DNA from: a virus
IMG/VR virus record: IMGVR_UViG_3300023184_009074
Coordinates: 1 to 64,000 of that record
Length of the DNA stretch: 64,000 nt
Reading direction: 5' to 3' (one strand)
Shown here: positions 1 through 9,117 of the stretch, piece by piece
How positions within the stretch are numbered: position 1 is the first letter of the stretch
Layout of the letters: each line of letters opens with the position of its first letter
Made by a program: the position numbers and the translations under genes
Notes under the pieces: generated by a model
Database searches by the model: none
What the model was told of the DNA's origin: nothing
What the model saw: the letters and a program-made list of their open reading frames with translations, nothing else

Positions 1-1014
1 CCTACTACACCACCTCCTACTACGCCACCGCCTACTACACCACCGCCTACTACACCACCGCCTACTACACCACCGCCTACTACACCACCGCCTACTACAC
101 CACCGCCTACTACACCACCGCCTACTACACCACCGCCTACTACGCCACCGCCTACTACGCCACCGCCTACTACACCACCGCCTACTACACCATTACCAAC
201 TACTACGCCATTACCAACTACACCATTACCAACTACACCATTACCAACTACTACACCACCGCCTACTACACCATTACCAACTACTACGCCATTACCAACT
301 ACACCATTACCAACTACACCATTACCAACTACTACACCATTACCAACTACTACGCCATTACCAACTACTACGCCATTACCAACTACTACGCCATTACCAA
401 CTACTACGCCATTACCTACTACTACGCCATTACCTACTACTACACCATTACCTACTACTACACCATTACCTACTACTACACCATTACCTACTACTACACC
501 ATTACCTACTACTACACCATTACCAACTACTACACCATTACCAACTACTACACCACTACCAACATCAACTACTACACCATTACCAACAACTACGCCATTA
601 CCAACAACTACGCCATTACCAACTACTACGCCATTACCAACTACTACGCCATTACCAACTACTACGCCATTACCTACTACTACACCATTACCAACTACTA
701 CACCATTACCAACTACTACACCACTACCAACATCAACTACTACACCATTACCAACAACTACGCCATTACCAACTACTACGCCATTACCAACTACTACGCC
801 ATTACCAACATCAACTACTACACCATTACCAACAACTACGCCATTACCAACATCAACTACTACACCACTACCAACATCAACTACTACACCACTACCAACA
901 TCAACTACTACACCACTACCAACATCAACTACTACACCACTACCAACATCAACTACTACACCACTACCAACATCAACTACTACACCACTACCAACATCAA
1001 CTACTACTACACCT
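1..1014 (+). repeat. In-frame Pro/Thr-coding tandem repeats
   Basis: Degenerate tandem repeats with 15-bp units (CCTACTACACCACCG) at the 5' side, 18-bp units built on CCATTACCAACTACTACG in the middle, and longer units containing CCAACATCAACTACTACA at the 3' side. Every unit is a multiple of three, so the reading frame is kept. The gradient of unit types suggests successive local expansions. Confidence 0.95.
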
Positions 1015-1347
1015 TGTCCATGTAGGTTTAATACTTTAAAGCTTAAAACTGATAATTGTGGTTTTTGTGTAAGTACAGACTACAAGAAATTATTTAAAAT
1101 AGGAAGTGGTAATGTTTATTGGTCTGGTGATCTAGACCAGTGTATAGATAAAGTTCTTATTAACGGACAAGAATCTCCTGTTTACATTACAGATGGAACT
1201 CAAATAACAGTCGCTACAATAAAAGAAGAAAGCTCATGTTGCTTTGAAGTAAATACTTGCAAATATATTTGTAGCAAACAATGCAGTTATAAAAAATCAT
1301 TAAAAGAAACATTGAAAGAAAAAATAAAATTCATCAGAAGAAAATAA
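1..1347 (+). CDS. Pro/Thr-repeat protein with Cys-rich C-terminal domain (5' partial)
   Basis: The frame is open from base 1 to a TAA at 1345-1347; the start lies outside the window. About 338 residues are Pro/Thr repeats: first PTTPP units, then PTTTPL, then PTSTTTPL. The last ~110 residues are non-repetitive and Cys-rich (PCPC, CGFC, CC and several single Cys) and end in a basic tail. The product resembles a mucin-like stalk with a disulfide- or metal-stabilised head, so a virion surface or host-contact protein is an inference; no family was recognised. The stop abuts the convergent helicase gene with zero bases between. Repeat count is prone to assembly error. Confidence 0.8.
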   Translation, partial: PTTPPPTTPPPTTPPPTTPPPTTPPPTTPPPTTPPPTTPPPTTPPPTTPPPTTPPPTTPPPTTPLPTTTPLPTTPLPTTPLPTTTPPPTTPLPTTTPLPTTPLPTTPLPTTTPLPTTTPLPTTTPLPTTTPLPTTTPLPTTTPLPTTTPLPTTTPLPTTTPLPTTTPLPTTTPLPTTTPLPTTTPLPTSTTTPLPTTTPLPTTTPLPTTTPLPTTTPLPTTTPLPTTTPLPTTTPLPTTTPLPTSTTTPLPTTTPLPTTTPLPTTTPLPTSTTTPLPTTTPLPTSTTTPLPTSTTTPLPTSTTTPLPTSTTTPLPTSTTTPLPTSTTTPLPTSTTTTPCPCRFNTLKLKTDNCGFCVSTDYKKLFKIGSGNVYWSGDLDQCIDKVLINGQESPVYITDGTQITVATIKEESSCCFEVNTCKYICSKQCSYKKSLKETLKEKIKFIRRK

Positions 1348-3333
1348 TTATTTTATAATATTTTTAAAATTATATTTAGCTATTTTTGATGCCTTTTCAA
1401 TATTATTCAAAATATCATTTTTATTTTTAAATCCAGCATCGTGTAATAATTTTGCTCTTGCAGCACCAATTTTTGGAATTCTTGCAAGTTCAACAAGCTC
1501 TACTGGTATTTTTTTATTGATTCTTAAAGAAATACAATCAAAAGTATTTTTGCAGTCTTTAGAAATATAAGAAAGATCTATTTGTTTTAATATTTGCAAA
1601 GTTCTATCTAACGAAAATTTTAATTTTTTTGCTACTGTTGGGAAAAAATTATCTTTATTGTTAAGCATTGAATAATAACAATACGCAGACTTTATAATAC
1701 CATCTGGAACATTTTTAATATCATATATTTTTTTTAATTCATCAATATATTTTGTAATATATGTCTTTTCACCTTTAGTCATATAATTTGTTATATTATC
1801 GCTATTATTTGCAAGCGAAAAAGATAAACAAAAATCATTGTTGTAATAATTTTTAAAATAATTTATAAATGAATTCTTAAATGAAGCAACTACAAACGGA
1901 GAAACATAATTGTTAACAGAAACTTTTCCAATGTTTGTCAAGCTAAGAATGTCTCTCTGCAAATTAACAACTCCTAACTCAAGTAAATTAGTCAAAGTTG
2001 ATGAAAATATTGATGTGCTTATATTTTTTCCAATAAAATAAGAAAAAGATCTTTTGTACCAATTGAAAATATCTTTAAGTTTATATTCTTGCTTATTGTG
2101 TATTTCACTTAGTATTTGAAAAGCAAGATTTTTATAAAAACCATTTTCTTGATCCAACAATCTACTTGTTATTAATTCTTTTTTTTGAAGTCTTTCTTTT
2201 TCTTGTTTAAAACTACTTTTACCAATAAAAATATAAGCGTCTCCATCTTTATCAAACGCTGGTCTTCCTGCCCTGCCACACTCTTGTTGTATTTCATAAG
2301 AAGGTATAATATGTCCATTTCTTGTAGTGCCCAATATTATTACTCTTCTTGCTGGAGTATTTACTCCAGCAGCTAATGTGCTAGTAGCTACCAAAACTCT
2401 TACTCCGTCTTTTTCACGAAATGATTTTTCGAGGTCGATTCTTTTTTCTTTTAAAAGATCTGCATTATGAAAATCTGCGAAAATAGAGTTATCTTGAAGC
2501 ATTTGTAGCATTGAATGCCCCATTTTTTTACTATGAGTAAATATAATAAATTTATCTGAATTATACTTGGTTGTTAAATCAAGTGCATTTTCGAACATGG
2601 AAACTAAGCTTAAATTATGATTTCCAATTTCATCATCGAAAGGACAAAAATGAACATTTAATTTACAAGGCCTATAATCACTTTCCAATATAAATGTGTC
2701 TTTTTTATTAAGACTTGAAAGCCATTCTGCAAGCTGCATAACATTAGGCATTGTAGCAGACAATAATATTATCTTTGCCTCTGGATTAATTTCTGTAAAT
2801 CTCATTAAAGCTGTTTCTAAATTATCTCCTCTTCCTTCAACAGTTAGCAAGTGAGATTCATCTACAACTAAAACACCACAATCTTTAATAAAAGAACTCT
2901 TTTCGCTTCTATACATTCTTAAACGATGATCAAGCATTTCTGAAGTCAAAATAACAATATCGCTTTCTTGTATTTCTTTTAATCTAGAATCATCAATTTG
3001 ATAATCACCAGTGCAAATAGAAAGTTTTAAATCTGAAAAATGGTGGTTTGGATTTGTCCAATCATCAATTTTTTCTTGTGCAAGAGCTTTCAAAGGAGTC
3101 AAATAAATAAACTTCTTCTTGTTCTCCCTTATCAATCTTGATCCAAATATTTCTGCAACTATTGTTTTACCAGAACTTGTTGAAGCAGCTACCACACCGT
3201 TCATATCTTCACTACAATATGGCATTATTGTGGATTGAACGATATTAAAGTTTTCAAAAGCGTATTTTGCAAAAGGAAAATCTTTTACAGGGACAAGTTG
3301 TTCAGATTCTTTTAATTGTATTATTTTGTTCAT
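1348..3333 (-). CDS. Hel308/Ski2-like superfamily 2 helicase
   Basis: 661 aa ATP-dependent helicase. Motif I TSSGKT lies near residues 52-57, motif II DESH at 158-161, motif III SAT near 192-194, motif V as STLAAGVNTPARR and motif VI as QQECGRAGRP. The long C-terminal region ends in a helix-hairpin-helix (IPKIGAARAKLLHDAG), as in Hel308, which unwinds lagging strands at stalled forks. The GAGVNTPA/GRAGRP signature separates it from UvsW, which this genome encodes separately at 21-23 kb. A role in replication-fork repair is inferred. It is convergent with the Pro/Thr-repeat gene. Confidence 0.85.
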   Translation of the reverse strand: MNKIIQLKESEQLVPVKDFPFAKYAFENFNIVQSTIMPYCSEDMNGVVAASTSSGKTIVAEIFGSRLIRENKKKFIYLTPLKALAQEKIDDWTNPNHHFSDLKLSICTGDYQIDDSRLKEIQESDIVILTSEMLDHRLRMYRSEKSSFIKDCGVLVVDESHLLTVEGRGDNLETALMRFTEINPEAKIILLSATMPNVMQLAEWLSSLNKKDTFILESDYRPCKLNVHFCPFDDEIGNHNLSLVSMFENALDLTTKYNSDKFIIFTHSKKMGHSMLQMLQDNSIFADFHNADLLKEKRIDLEKSFREKDGVRVLVATSTLAAGVNTPARRVIILGTTRNGHIIPSYEIQQECGRAGRPAFDKDGDAYIFIGKSSFKQEKERLQKKELITSRLLDQENGFYKNLAFQILSEIHNKQEYKLKDIFNWYKRSFSYFIGKNISTSIFSSTLTNLLELGVVNLQRDILSLTNIGKVSVNNYVSPFVVASFKNSFINYFKNYYNNDFCLSFSLANNSDNITNYMTKGEKTYITKYIDELKKIYDIKNVPDGIIKSAYCYYSMLNNKDNFFPTVAKKLKFSLDRTLQILKQIDLSYISKDCKNTFDCISLRINKKIPVELVELARIPKIGAARAKLLHDAGFKNKNDILNNIEKASKIAKYNFKNIIK

Positions 3334-3455
3334 AATTTACATTTTAATGATTTTTAAAATATTTTCCAGATCAAATGAAAATTTTTAAATAGACTTTTTT
3401 AAAAAAAAATATAATAATAATAATAATGCAACATTATTTAAAAGGAATTCTAACA

Positions 3456-3797
3456 ATGTTTAATATAGTTATATTTCATTCTGAAAATGAAATTTTATTA
3501 CCAGAAATAAAAGCTGAGTGCCAGAAACAAAATTGGGTTCCAGTTGCATGCTTGGAAGTTTTAAATAAAAAAACAATATTATTTTTTAATAGTATTGATA
3601 CTGCTAGGAATTTCTTAAGAAGGAATTTTAATAAAAATACTTTCGTTGGTTTAATAATACTTGGAGAAAACGATGTTAAAAATATCAAAGATAATTATGA
3701 TTTTCAAGAATTAAGTTGGCCTAAAAAAATGAATAATATTAGCTTTGAAATAATTGAACTTGAATATAATCCTTTGTTAAAAGTAATTTCAAGTTAA
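3456..3797 (+). CDS. hypothetical protein
   Basis: 113 aa, no family recognised. An in-frame ATG lies 10 codons upstream (3426), but AAAGGAA at 3441-3447 is correctly spaced for the ATG at 3456, so I take that start. The protein opens with a hydrophobic strand (FNIVIFH) and has alternating strand and helix character, compatible with a small alpha/beta domain. A TATAATAATAAT tract just upstream (about 3410-3421) may be its promoter. Confidence 0.6.
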   Translation: MFNIVIFHSENEILLPEIKAECQKQNWVPVACLEVLNKKTILFFNSIDTARNFLRRNFNKNTFVGLIILGENDVKNIKDNYDFQELSWPKKMNNISFEIIELEYNPLLKVISS

Positions 3798-3824
3798 ATA
3801 TTAATACAAATAAATAACACGAGG

Positions 3825-3831
3825 ATAAATA
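3825..3831 (+). promoter_or_regulatory. late-promoter-like box ATAAATA
   Basis: The sequence GATAAATAATATAA lies 14 bases upstream of the methyltransferase ATG at 3846. It matches the T4-type late promoter core (TATAAATA). The assignment rests on recurrence of the box before other genes here. Confidence 0.45.
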
Positions 3832-3845
3832 ATATAACCTTATAG

Positions 3846-4475
3846 ATGGGATTAAATATGAAACTTGATAAAAAAGACATTCTTCCTCCAGATTTTCAAG
3901 GATGGAATTTTGAAAATCCAATATTTGAAAATTTTGTTTTAAAAATAAAGCCAAAAGTTGTCATCGAATGTGGCACATGGAAGGGCATGAGTGCGATTAA
4001 ATTACACAAAGCTTTACAAAAATTAAAAACTTCATTTCAACTTATTTGTGTAGATACATGGCTTGGAGGAATAGAACACATGGATGAAATGGCATTTCAA
4101 GGATTAATTGCAAAAAAATATGGTTATCCACAATTATATTTTCAATTTCTAAGTAATATGCATCATGCTAAATGTTTGAAAAATTTATTACCAATTCCAA
4201 ATAGTACCTCAAATGCAGCAAAGTGGATAAAAAATAAAAAAATAACAGCACAATTAATTTACATAGATGCCAGTCATGAAAGCCCAGATGTTTTTTATGA
4301 TATAAAAAATTATTGGGATTTACTTGATTCAGGCGGAACTATGTTCGGAGATGATTACAGCTACCCAAAAATTTCTTCAGATTTAAATAGATTCTGTAAG
4401 AATAAAAAATTAAACTTTACCTTAATAAATGATTTTTGGGTATTAAACAAACCGATATTAACAAAGGGGACTTAG
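3846..4475 (+). CDS. class I SAM-dependent methyltransferase
   Basis: 209 aa. Motif I is VIECGTWKGMSAIKL (glycine-poor SAM-binding loop), followed by an acidic strand end (LICVDTW) and the later IYIDASHESPDVFYDI block. This arrangement is typical of the Methyltransf_24 group often found next to glycan genes. The acceptor is unknown; sugar or glycan methylation would fit the other sugar-active genes in the window. A second ATG at 3858 follows TGGGA at suitable spacing and could be the true start. The TAG stop falls inside the loop of a terminator hairpin. Confidence 0.75.
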   Translation: MGLNMKLDKKDILPPDFQGWNFENPIFENFVLKIKPKVVIECGTWKGMSAIKLHKALQKLKTSFQLICVDTWLGGIEHMDEMAFQGLIAKKYGYPQLYFQFLSNMHHAKCLKNLLPIPNSTSNAAKWIKNKKITAQLIYIDASHESPDVFYDIKNYWDLLDSGGTMFGDDYSYPKISSDLNRFCKNKKLNFTLINDFWVLNKPILTKGT

Positions 4476-4492
4476 TTAAAGTCCCCAATTTT
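4466..4492. terminator. rho-independent terminator between convergent genes
   Basis: GGGGACTT and AAGTCCCC form a perfect 8-bp stem with a short loop, followed by AATTTTAT. It sits between the convergent genes ending at 4475 (+) and 4497 (-). The T-tract is better on the plus strand, but the site could serve both. Confidence 0.8.
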
Positions 4493-4496
4493 ATAA

Positions 4497-4784
4497 TTAA
4501 TTAACAGATGCAGTTTTTCTTTCCGACCTATTGCTTCTTCTTTCGTATTCTTTGTTGATAACTCTTGTTAATAAATCAATCATAGAAAAAAATTCTTCTG
4601 AAGTCTTCGCAGATTCAAGCCAATAATGGACTTCATTATCAGAGTAATTTGTTTGTGCTATAAATTGCAAAGCAATTGCTAAATCACCTTGATATTTTTG
4701 ATTTAATCTAGTATATAATAGATTTAGTTCTTCGAAAGAACAAGCTAATGAAAATTGCTTAAGTAAAAAATCAATCTTTTTCAT
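4497..4784 (-). CDS. hypothetical helical protein
   Basis: 95 aa, predicted almost wholly helical with a basic C-terminus (ERRSNRSERK). No family recognised. GAGGT seven bases upstream of the ATG supports this start. It is divergent from the next gene with only 13 bases between the start codons. Confidence 0.65.
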   Translation of the reverse strand: MKKIDFLLKQFSLACSFEELNLLYTRLNQKYQGDLAIALQFIAQTNYSDNEVHYWLESAKTSEEFFSMIDLLTRVINKEYERRSNRSERKTASVN

Positions 4785-4797
4785 AAATATACCTCAA

Positions 4798-5133
4798 ATG
4801 AAAATTTTAAACAAAGAAAAATTCGAATCCCTTGTTTTGAAAAATTGGACAGAATTTATAAGCTATAAAGATATTTTCTTAACCATAAAAGAAAAATCAT
4901 TAGGCCTAGTTAATTCTATGCCTACTATCAAAGTAAATGCAAGTCCTTTAATAAATTCTAGAGTAATTATGACAAGATTTGAATATCAAGGAGATTCAAT
5001 TGCAGTATGGTTTGACTTTCATGTTACTATAGAACAAGGAAAAAAATACATAGCAGGCACTATAGAATACCTTCTAGATAAGCAATATGAATTAAATTAC
5101 TCTAATATTGAAGCTAACTTATTTATCGTTTAA
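4798..5133 (+). CDS. hypothetical protein
   Basis: 111 aa with mixed strand and helix character. No family recognised. There is no Shine-Dalgarno before the ATG. The stop overlaps the stop region of the convergent gene at 5130 by four bases. It fills the space between two well-supported genes and has phage-like composition, so it is probably real. Confidence 0.55.
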   Translation: MKILNKEKFESLVLKNWTEFISYKDIFLTIKEKSLGLVNSMPTIKVNASPLINSRVIMTRFEYQGDSIAVWFDFHVTIEQGKKYIAGTIEYLLDKQYELNYSNIEANLFIV

Positions 5134-5423
5134 ACAACATTAAGCTGTCTTATTTGATTGCCATCTACATCAACAAAAGAGTCTTCTAAAAGATAATTAT
5201 TTTCTTCATCTGAAAATCTAATTCCCAAATTAAAAGAATCAAGAACTGTTGTCCTGTCTTCTTTTTTGGCAATTACATAACAATAATTATTAGTTTTTTC
5301 CTCTTTACCATGCTTATTTTCTTGTAATGTTCCTATTTCTAGTTCAACATTATCTGGTAAAAGTATTTTTAAAACACCATGTTTTCTTAAGTGAGAATTG
5401 ATTAAACTTTGAATTTTATTCAT
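5130..5423 (-). CDS. hypothetical protein
   Basis: 97 aa from the ATG at 5423, chosen because AAAGGAG sits directly upstream; an in-frame ATG at 5447 lacks one. The N-terminus is helical (NKIQSLINSHLRKHGV) and the rest is strand-rich with acidic stretches. No family recognised. CTAAATAAAG about 30 bases upstream resembles the ATAAATA boxes in front of other genes. Confidence 0.65.
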   Translation of the reverse strand: MNKIQSLINSHLRKHGVLKILLPDNVELEIGTLQENKHGKEEKTNNYCYVIAKKEDRTTVLDSFNLGIRFSDEENNYLLEDSFVDVDGNQIRQLNVV

Positions 5424-5464
5424 GGCCTCTCCTTTAATTAGAGACAACTACTTTATTTAGTATT

Positions 5465-5923
5465 TCAACTTGTAAAATCTGGCATATTTACTGTAATATA
5501 ATTAAATTTATAACCATCATATTCCATTTTTTCAGAATATTGCTCAACTGGGTGCAGTTTTTCCTTATTTTGTTCATTTTCTAAAACCATCCAACAAAAA
5601 ACTTTTTTTGATTCTTTTTCTGTTTCTAAAAAAGAAGTCTTTGTATTTTTGTAAAAAAGCTTTGCAAATTTAACTACTATTGAAAATGGTAAAGTTGGAA
5701 AATCAACTGAATATATTTGTAAATTTTCAAGCTTATATTGAGAATAACTAGAAATAGTATAATGAAAAATTATATTATATCCGTCTATTGTTATTAAGTT
5801 TTTCTTTAATAACAATAATTCATTATCGAATGATTCTGGGTTATTTAAAGATGTATATTTTTTCAATGCACTTGCAAGTATCTTTGATTGTTCAATTTTT
5901 TTATCTAGTATTTCATTAATCAT
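5465..5923 (-). CDS. hypothetical protein
   Basis: 152 aa, no family recognised. An N-terminal helical segment is followed by a strand-rich region with aromatic residues. There is no Shine-Dalgarno; instead an ATAAAATA box lies four bases before the ATG, as for several genes here. Confidence 0.55.
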   Translation of the reverse strand: MINEILDKKIEQSKILASALKKYTSLNNPESFDNELLLLKKNLITIDGYNIIFHYTISSYSQYKLENLQIYSVDFPTLPFSIVVKFAKLFYKNTKTSFLETEKESKKVFCWMVLENEQNKEKLHPVEQYSEKMEYDGYKFNYITVNMPDFTS

Positions 5924-5927
5924 ATAT

Positions 5928-5935
5928 TATTTTAT
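5928..5935 (-). promoter_or_regulatory. late-promoter-like box abutting a start codon
   Basis: On the minus strand CATAAAATAATAT runs straight into the ATG at 5923. A start site six to seven bases beyond the box would coincide with the start codon, giving a leaderless message. Confidence 0.4.
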
Positions 5936-5945
5936 GATGATGTAC

Positions 5946-6854
5946 CTATGTTTCAAAATATTTTCTAATTGATTCATAATAAGAATTAAAAATATTATCA
6001 AAAACACTTAATTTCAAATCATTTTTATCTAAACTATAATTATAAATCCTTGATTTGCAAAATTTAAACAAAATATTATTTTTTCCAATATCGAGAAATT
6101 TAAATACATCTTCTATGCTTAGCCATTTTAAATCTTCTTTTCTTACCATTCCATTAGGAACTAAATTGTTTTTATCGCAAGATTCAAGAAATTTATCTAA
6201 TAATAAAATCCAATAGCAAGCATAATCTTCATTTAAACAAGCAGAACAGTCCATAACTCTAAACTCCATTGTCTTTCTATTAGATTTTTTAAAATGATAT
6301 AAATTAATACTATAAAATTTATAATCTTTAATATAAGCTGATAATGCATAATCAACAATAAAATCATTTTTAAAATTATTTTTAAAAAATAAAGGAGAAA
6401 GACTTAAAATCTGAGAATAATTACTTTCTTTTCTATGGTTCGGAACCATTAAAAAGAAAAAAAGCTCACATCTAATCCACCAAGTAATAATGTTTGCCAA
6501 ATATGAATCATCTGTAGATGATAATTCAAAATGAACATGAAAACTACATCTTCGATCTGATTTAATTTTATTATATTTTCTTATAACCTTTATTACATTT
6601 TTTAATTTTTTTAAGTCTCCAAATCCTTTTAAAATTGGTGTACATATTTCAAATCCGCAACTAGAATCAGGCTTAACCAACCAATAATCATTATTAACAG
6701 TAGTATGCCAATTACATACATGAATTTTCGCATTTAACTCATTCTTTAAAATTTCTGCTATATCAAGCATTCCAGAAGGCAAACAATCACCTTCTGGAAG
6801 CTTGCTGTCCATAGAGTTAAATTCAAGCTCGACTCCAAACCTTCTTTTTAACAT
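5946..6854 (-). CDS. putative amidoligase (Amidoligase_2-like)
   Basis: 302 aa. GVELEF near residue 7, an acidic D-S-S-x-G-F-E-I-C-T-P block near 63-73, CSFHVHFEL near 103 and TMEFRVMD near 194 match the order of conserved motifs in the COOH-NH2 amidoligase family (PF12224, glutamine-synthetase-like fold). Relatives are predicted to form amide or isopeptide bonds and occur in phages and mobile elements; the substrate is unknown. The start overlaps the end of uvsX by seven bases, so the two are co-transcribed. A role in modifying a protein or peptide is inferred. Confidence 0.65.
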   Translation of the reverse strand: MLKRRFGVELEFNSMDSKLPEGDCLPSGMLDIAEILKNELNAKIHVCNWHTTVNNDYWLVKPDSSCGFEICTPILKGFGDLKKLKNVIKVIRKYNKIKSDRRCSFHVHFELSSTDDSYLANIITWWIRCELFFFLMVPNHRKESNYSQILSLSPLFFKNNFKNDFIVDYALSAYIKDYKFYSINLYHFKKSNRKTMEFRVMDCSACLNEDYACYWILLLDKFLESCDKNNLVPNGMVRKEDLKWLSIEDVFKFLDIGKNNILFKFCKSRIYNYSLDKNDLKLSVFDNIFNSYYESIRKYFET

Positions 6855-8056
6855 TCAATTTCCGAAGAATCATCAGAAATATCGCTTACTTCCAAATCTT
6901 CAGGGTTAGTATTTTCAATACAATTCATAAATGGTTCCAAATACTGTTCTACTTCTTCTTTGTTCTTTGCATCTATAATTGCAGGACAATCATAAAGAAG
7001 CTGAATTGGAACATCATTCCTTTCATTACTGCTTTTAAACTTATATTCTTCCCCATTTGAATAATCCTTGTTTACAATAAAATTACCAGCCCCAGAAGCT
7101 GAAATCCTATCGGCATCTAATAATGCACCAAGTAAACCACCAATAGGATTAATTCCTTTTTCGAAATACAAAGGAATATTCTCAACATCAACATATGGTC
7201 TATAAGCACGATTTTTCTTGTTACTAACCTTAAGATTTATTCCAATAAATTTCTTTCTGCTTCCAGATAATTTTACCTCTAACTTTCTTTGACTTTGTGT
7301 TCGCAAAATCAATGAAGCATAATAAGTAAGAGCAGTTCCTCCACCAGCCTTGGCTTCATTTGGACCATAACCATAACTCATGCCAATTTTTTCTCTAGTT
7401 TGATTCATTACAATTAAACTAGCATCAGATTCCTCTAGAATTGTATTTAACTTACGAAATTCTTTAGAACAAATCTTTGCTCTTTCACCTGGCTGTTCAT
7501 TTGCCCCAACTATTTCTTTAAATTGGGTTTTAGTATATTTTTCTGGTAAATTAATCTCTCTGAATTCTCTAGCACTTGGAGACACTGAAATAGAATCGTA
7601 AACAATTACAATTGGTTTATCTTTATATTCTTCGTGCTTCCGTATGTGCTCAATTGTTTTATGTATTTTCATAAAACAATCTTCAAGCGTTTCTGGGGTA
7701 AATCTAACAATTTTATTTACATCTACATGTGATACCCTAGACATGAAATCGGGATTAACGGCATTTTCTGTATCTAAAAGTACTGGCACACCACCTAGCT
7801 TTTGACAACCATAAAGAATATTAGCCCCAATTAAACTTTTAGAGCTTGCACTAGGACCATATATTTCAGTTAGTCTTCCGCTTGGTATACCACCATTTAT
7901 AAACTTTCCAGAACAAGAATAATTAATTGATAAATTTCCAGTATCAACAAAATACTTTGCAGCATCAAGATTTCCAAGTATTTCTCCCCCAACTTCTTCT
8001 TTCAATGATTCAAAAATATCAAATTCATTTATAGTGTTTTTCTTTGCTCTTCCCAT
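6848..8056 (-). CDS. uvsX: UvsX/RecA-like recombinase
   Basis: 402 aa strand-exchange ATPase for recombination-dependent replication. The P-loop GPSASSKS (residues 67-74) lacks the canonical GK glycine, as T4 UvsX does (GPSKSFKS). Other hallmarks are LLDTENA, IVIVYDSIS (Walker B), SLIVMNQTREK and the AKAGGGTAL loop. The ATG at 8056 was chosen because GGAG lies six bases upstream; an ATG eight codons further up has no ribosome site. It lies downstream of gp32 across a strong terminator and is coupled to the amidoligase gene. Confidence 0.95.
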   Translation of the reverse strand: MGRAKKNTINEFDIFESLKEEVGGEILGNLDAAKYFVDTGNLSINYSCSGKFINGGIPSGRLTEIYGPSASSKSLIGANILYGCQKLGGVPVLLDTENAVNPDFMSRVSHVDVNKIVRFTPETLEDCFMKIHKTIEHIRKHEEYKDKPIVIVYDSISVSPSAREFREINLPEKYTKTQFKEIVGANEQPGERAKICSKEFRKLNTILEESDASLIVMNQTREKIGMSYGYGPNEAKAGGGTALTYYASLILRTQSQRKLEVKLSGSRKKFIGINLKVSNKKNRAYRPYVDVENIPLYFEKGINPIGGLLGALLDADRISASGAGNFIVNKDYSNGEEYKFKSSNERNDVPIQLLYDCPAIIDAKNKEEVEQYLEPFMNCIENTNPEDLEVSDISDDSSEIEC

Positions 8057-8086
8057 TGTTTTCTCCAGATAAATAAACAAATATTT

Positions 8087-8132
8087 AAAAAAAAAAATAG
8101 TCCTACCACTTAAAATTTATAGTGGCAGGACT
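8087..8132 (-). terminator. rho-independent terminator after gene 32
   Basis: On the minus strand AGTCCTGCCACT pairs with AGTGGTAGGACT as a 12-bp stem (one G-U pair) with a 10-base loop, followed by a long U tract. It separates gp32 from uvsX, so uvsX is probably expressed from read-through or its own promoter. Confidence 0.9.
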
Positions 8133-8142
8133 AATAGAAATA

Positions 8143-9078
8143 TTAAAGACTTTGAAAACTCTTTAAAAAGTCTTCATCAACCATTCCAGCTAATTCAGGA
8201 TCAATATCTGCCTTAGTCTTAACCTCTTCTTTTGAAGATTTAGTCACAGGCTGTGACTCCTTTTTTGCTGTATAAGAAATTGGCTGATCATCTTCCTCGC
8301 CAATATTAGGATTAACAAACTTCCTAACTTCAACTTCCAACTCTTCTCTAGTTGGAATCTTTCTGCATTCAGAAAGATCGTGAATGCTGTGAAGCCACTT
8401 CTTAAGCTCTTCTGTTGTTCCAGCAGGACATGGATCAGTGAAGATAGAATGATCATAATTAGGATATTCTGCACCACCACTACCACGAACAACTTTTTTG
8501 ATTAATTTAAAATCTCTTCCTTTGAAAGGATCAGTAACATCACCTAATGCTTCCTTTCCTATCATTTCGCTACCACGGATAGACTCAAGGATTAAAGTTT
8601 GAACAGTTTTGCCAATAGCAAGAATTTTAGGCCCAACATTCTTATCTACAGCACCAGTTTTTGGATTATTTTCAGATCTTACGATTGCATTCCAAAAATA
8701 TCTTTCTACAGGCTTTAGGCTTCTTGCTTTATTTTCAATCTTTGATCTTTCATGAATATCACCAGTGTTCTTAGCTTCTTGCCAAAGTGCATTATATTTC
8801 TTGCAACATGGACATTCACCTCTGCTAGAATCTACAACCCACTTCCCCTCAACAATAGTCCTTGTGCAATGAAGACTCTTGCCGTTAATATAATGGATTC
8901 TAGTAGAACAAAATAAATCCTTGCCCTTTATTTTTGGCAACAAACGAATATTAACAAAGCCTTCTTTGTCAGGCATTTTAATGTAAGTCTCGCTAAGACC
9001 AGTATTAGTCTTGTTAAGCCTATCGGCCTCTTTATTAATTTCGGTTAAATTTAAAGGTTCAAAAGACAATTCTGACAT
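8143..9078 (-). CDS. 32: gp32-like single-stranded DNA-binding protein
   Basis: 311 aa, close to T4 gp32 (301 aa). An LxLT-like N-terminal segment precedes a core with a metal site of the His-x-n-Cys-x-n-Cys-x2-Cys type (H near HYINGKSLHC, then ECPCCKK). The tail is acidic and ends DEDFLKSFQ, the region that recruits partners in T4. It coats ssDNA during replication and recombination. AGAGAG precedes the ATG, and a perfect hairpin lies about 40 bases upstream. Genes on both sides are replication and recombination factors. Confidence 0.93.
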   Translation of the reverse strand: MSELSFEPLNLTEINKEADRLNKTNTGLSETYIKMPDKEGFVNIRLLPKIKGKDLFCSTRIHYINGKSLHCTRTIVEGKWVVDSSRGECPCCKKYNALWQEAKNTGDIHERSKIENKARSLKPVERYFWNAIVRSENNPKTGAVDKNVGPKILAIGKTVQTLILESIRGSEMIGKEALGDVTDPFKGRDFKLIKKVVRGSGGAEYPNYDHSIFTDPCPAGTTEELKKWLHSIHDLSECRKIPTREELEVEVRKFVNPNIGEEDDQPISYTAKKESQPVTKSSKEEVKTKADIDPELAGMVDEDFLKSFQSL

Positions 9079-9117
9079 GATAATCTCTCTTTCTATGAAA
9101 CTAGAGTGGTTTTATGA

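Noticed and set aside
1-1014. CRISPR array at the repeat-rich left end
   Set aside because: Repeats are contiguous in-frame Pro/Thr codons with no unique spacers.
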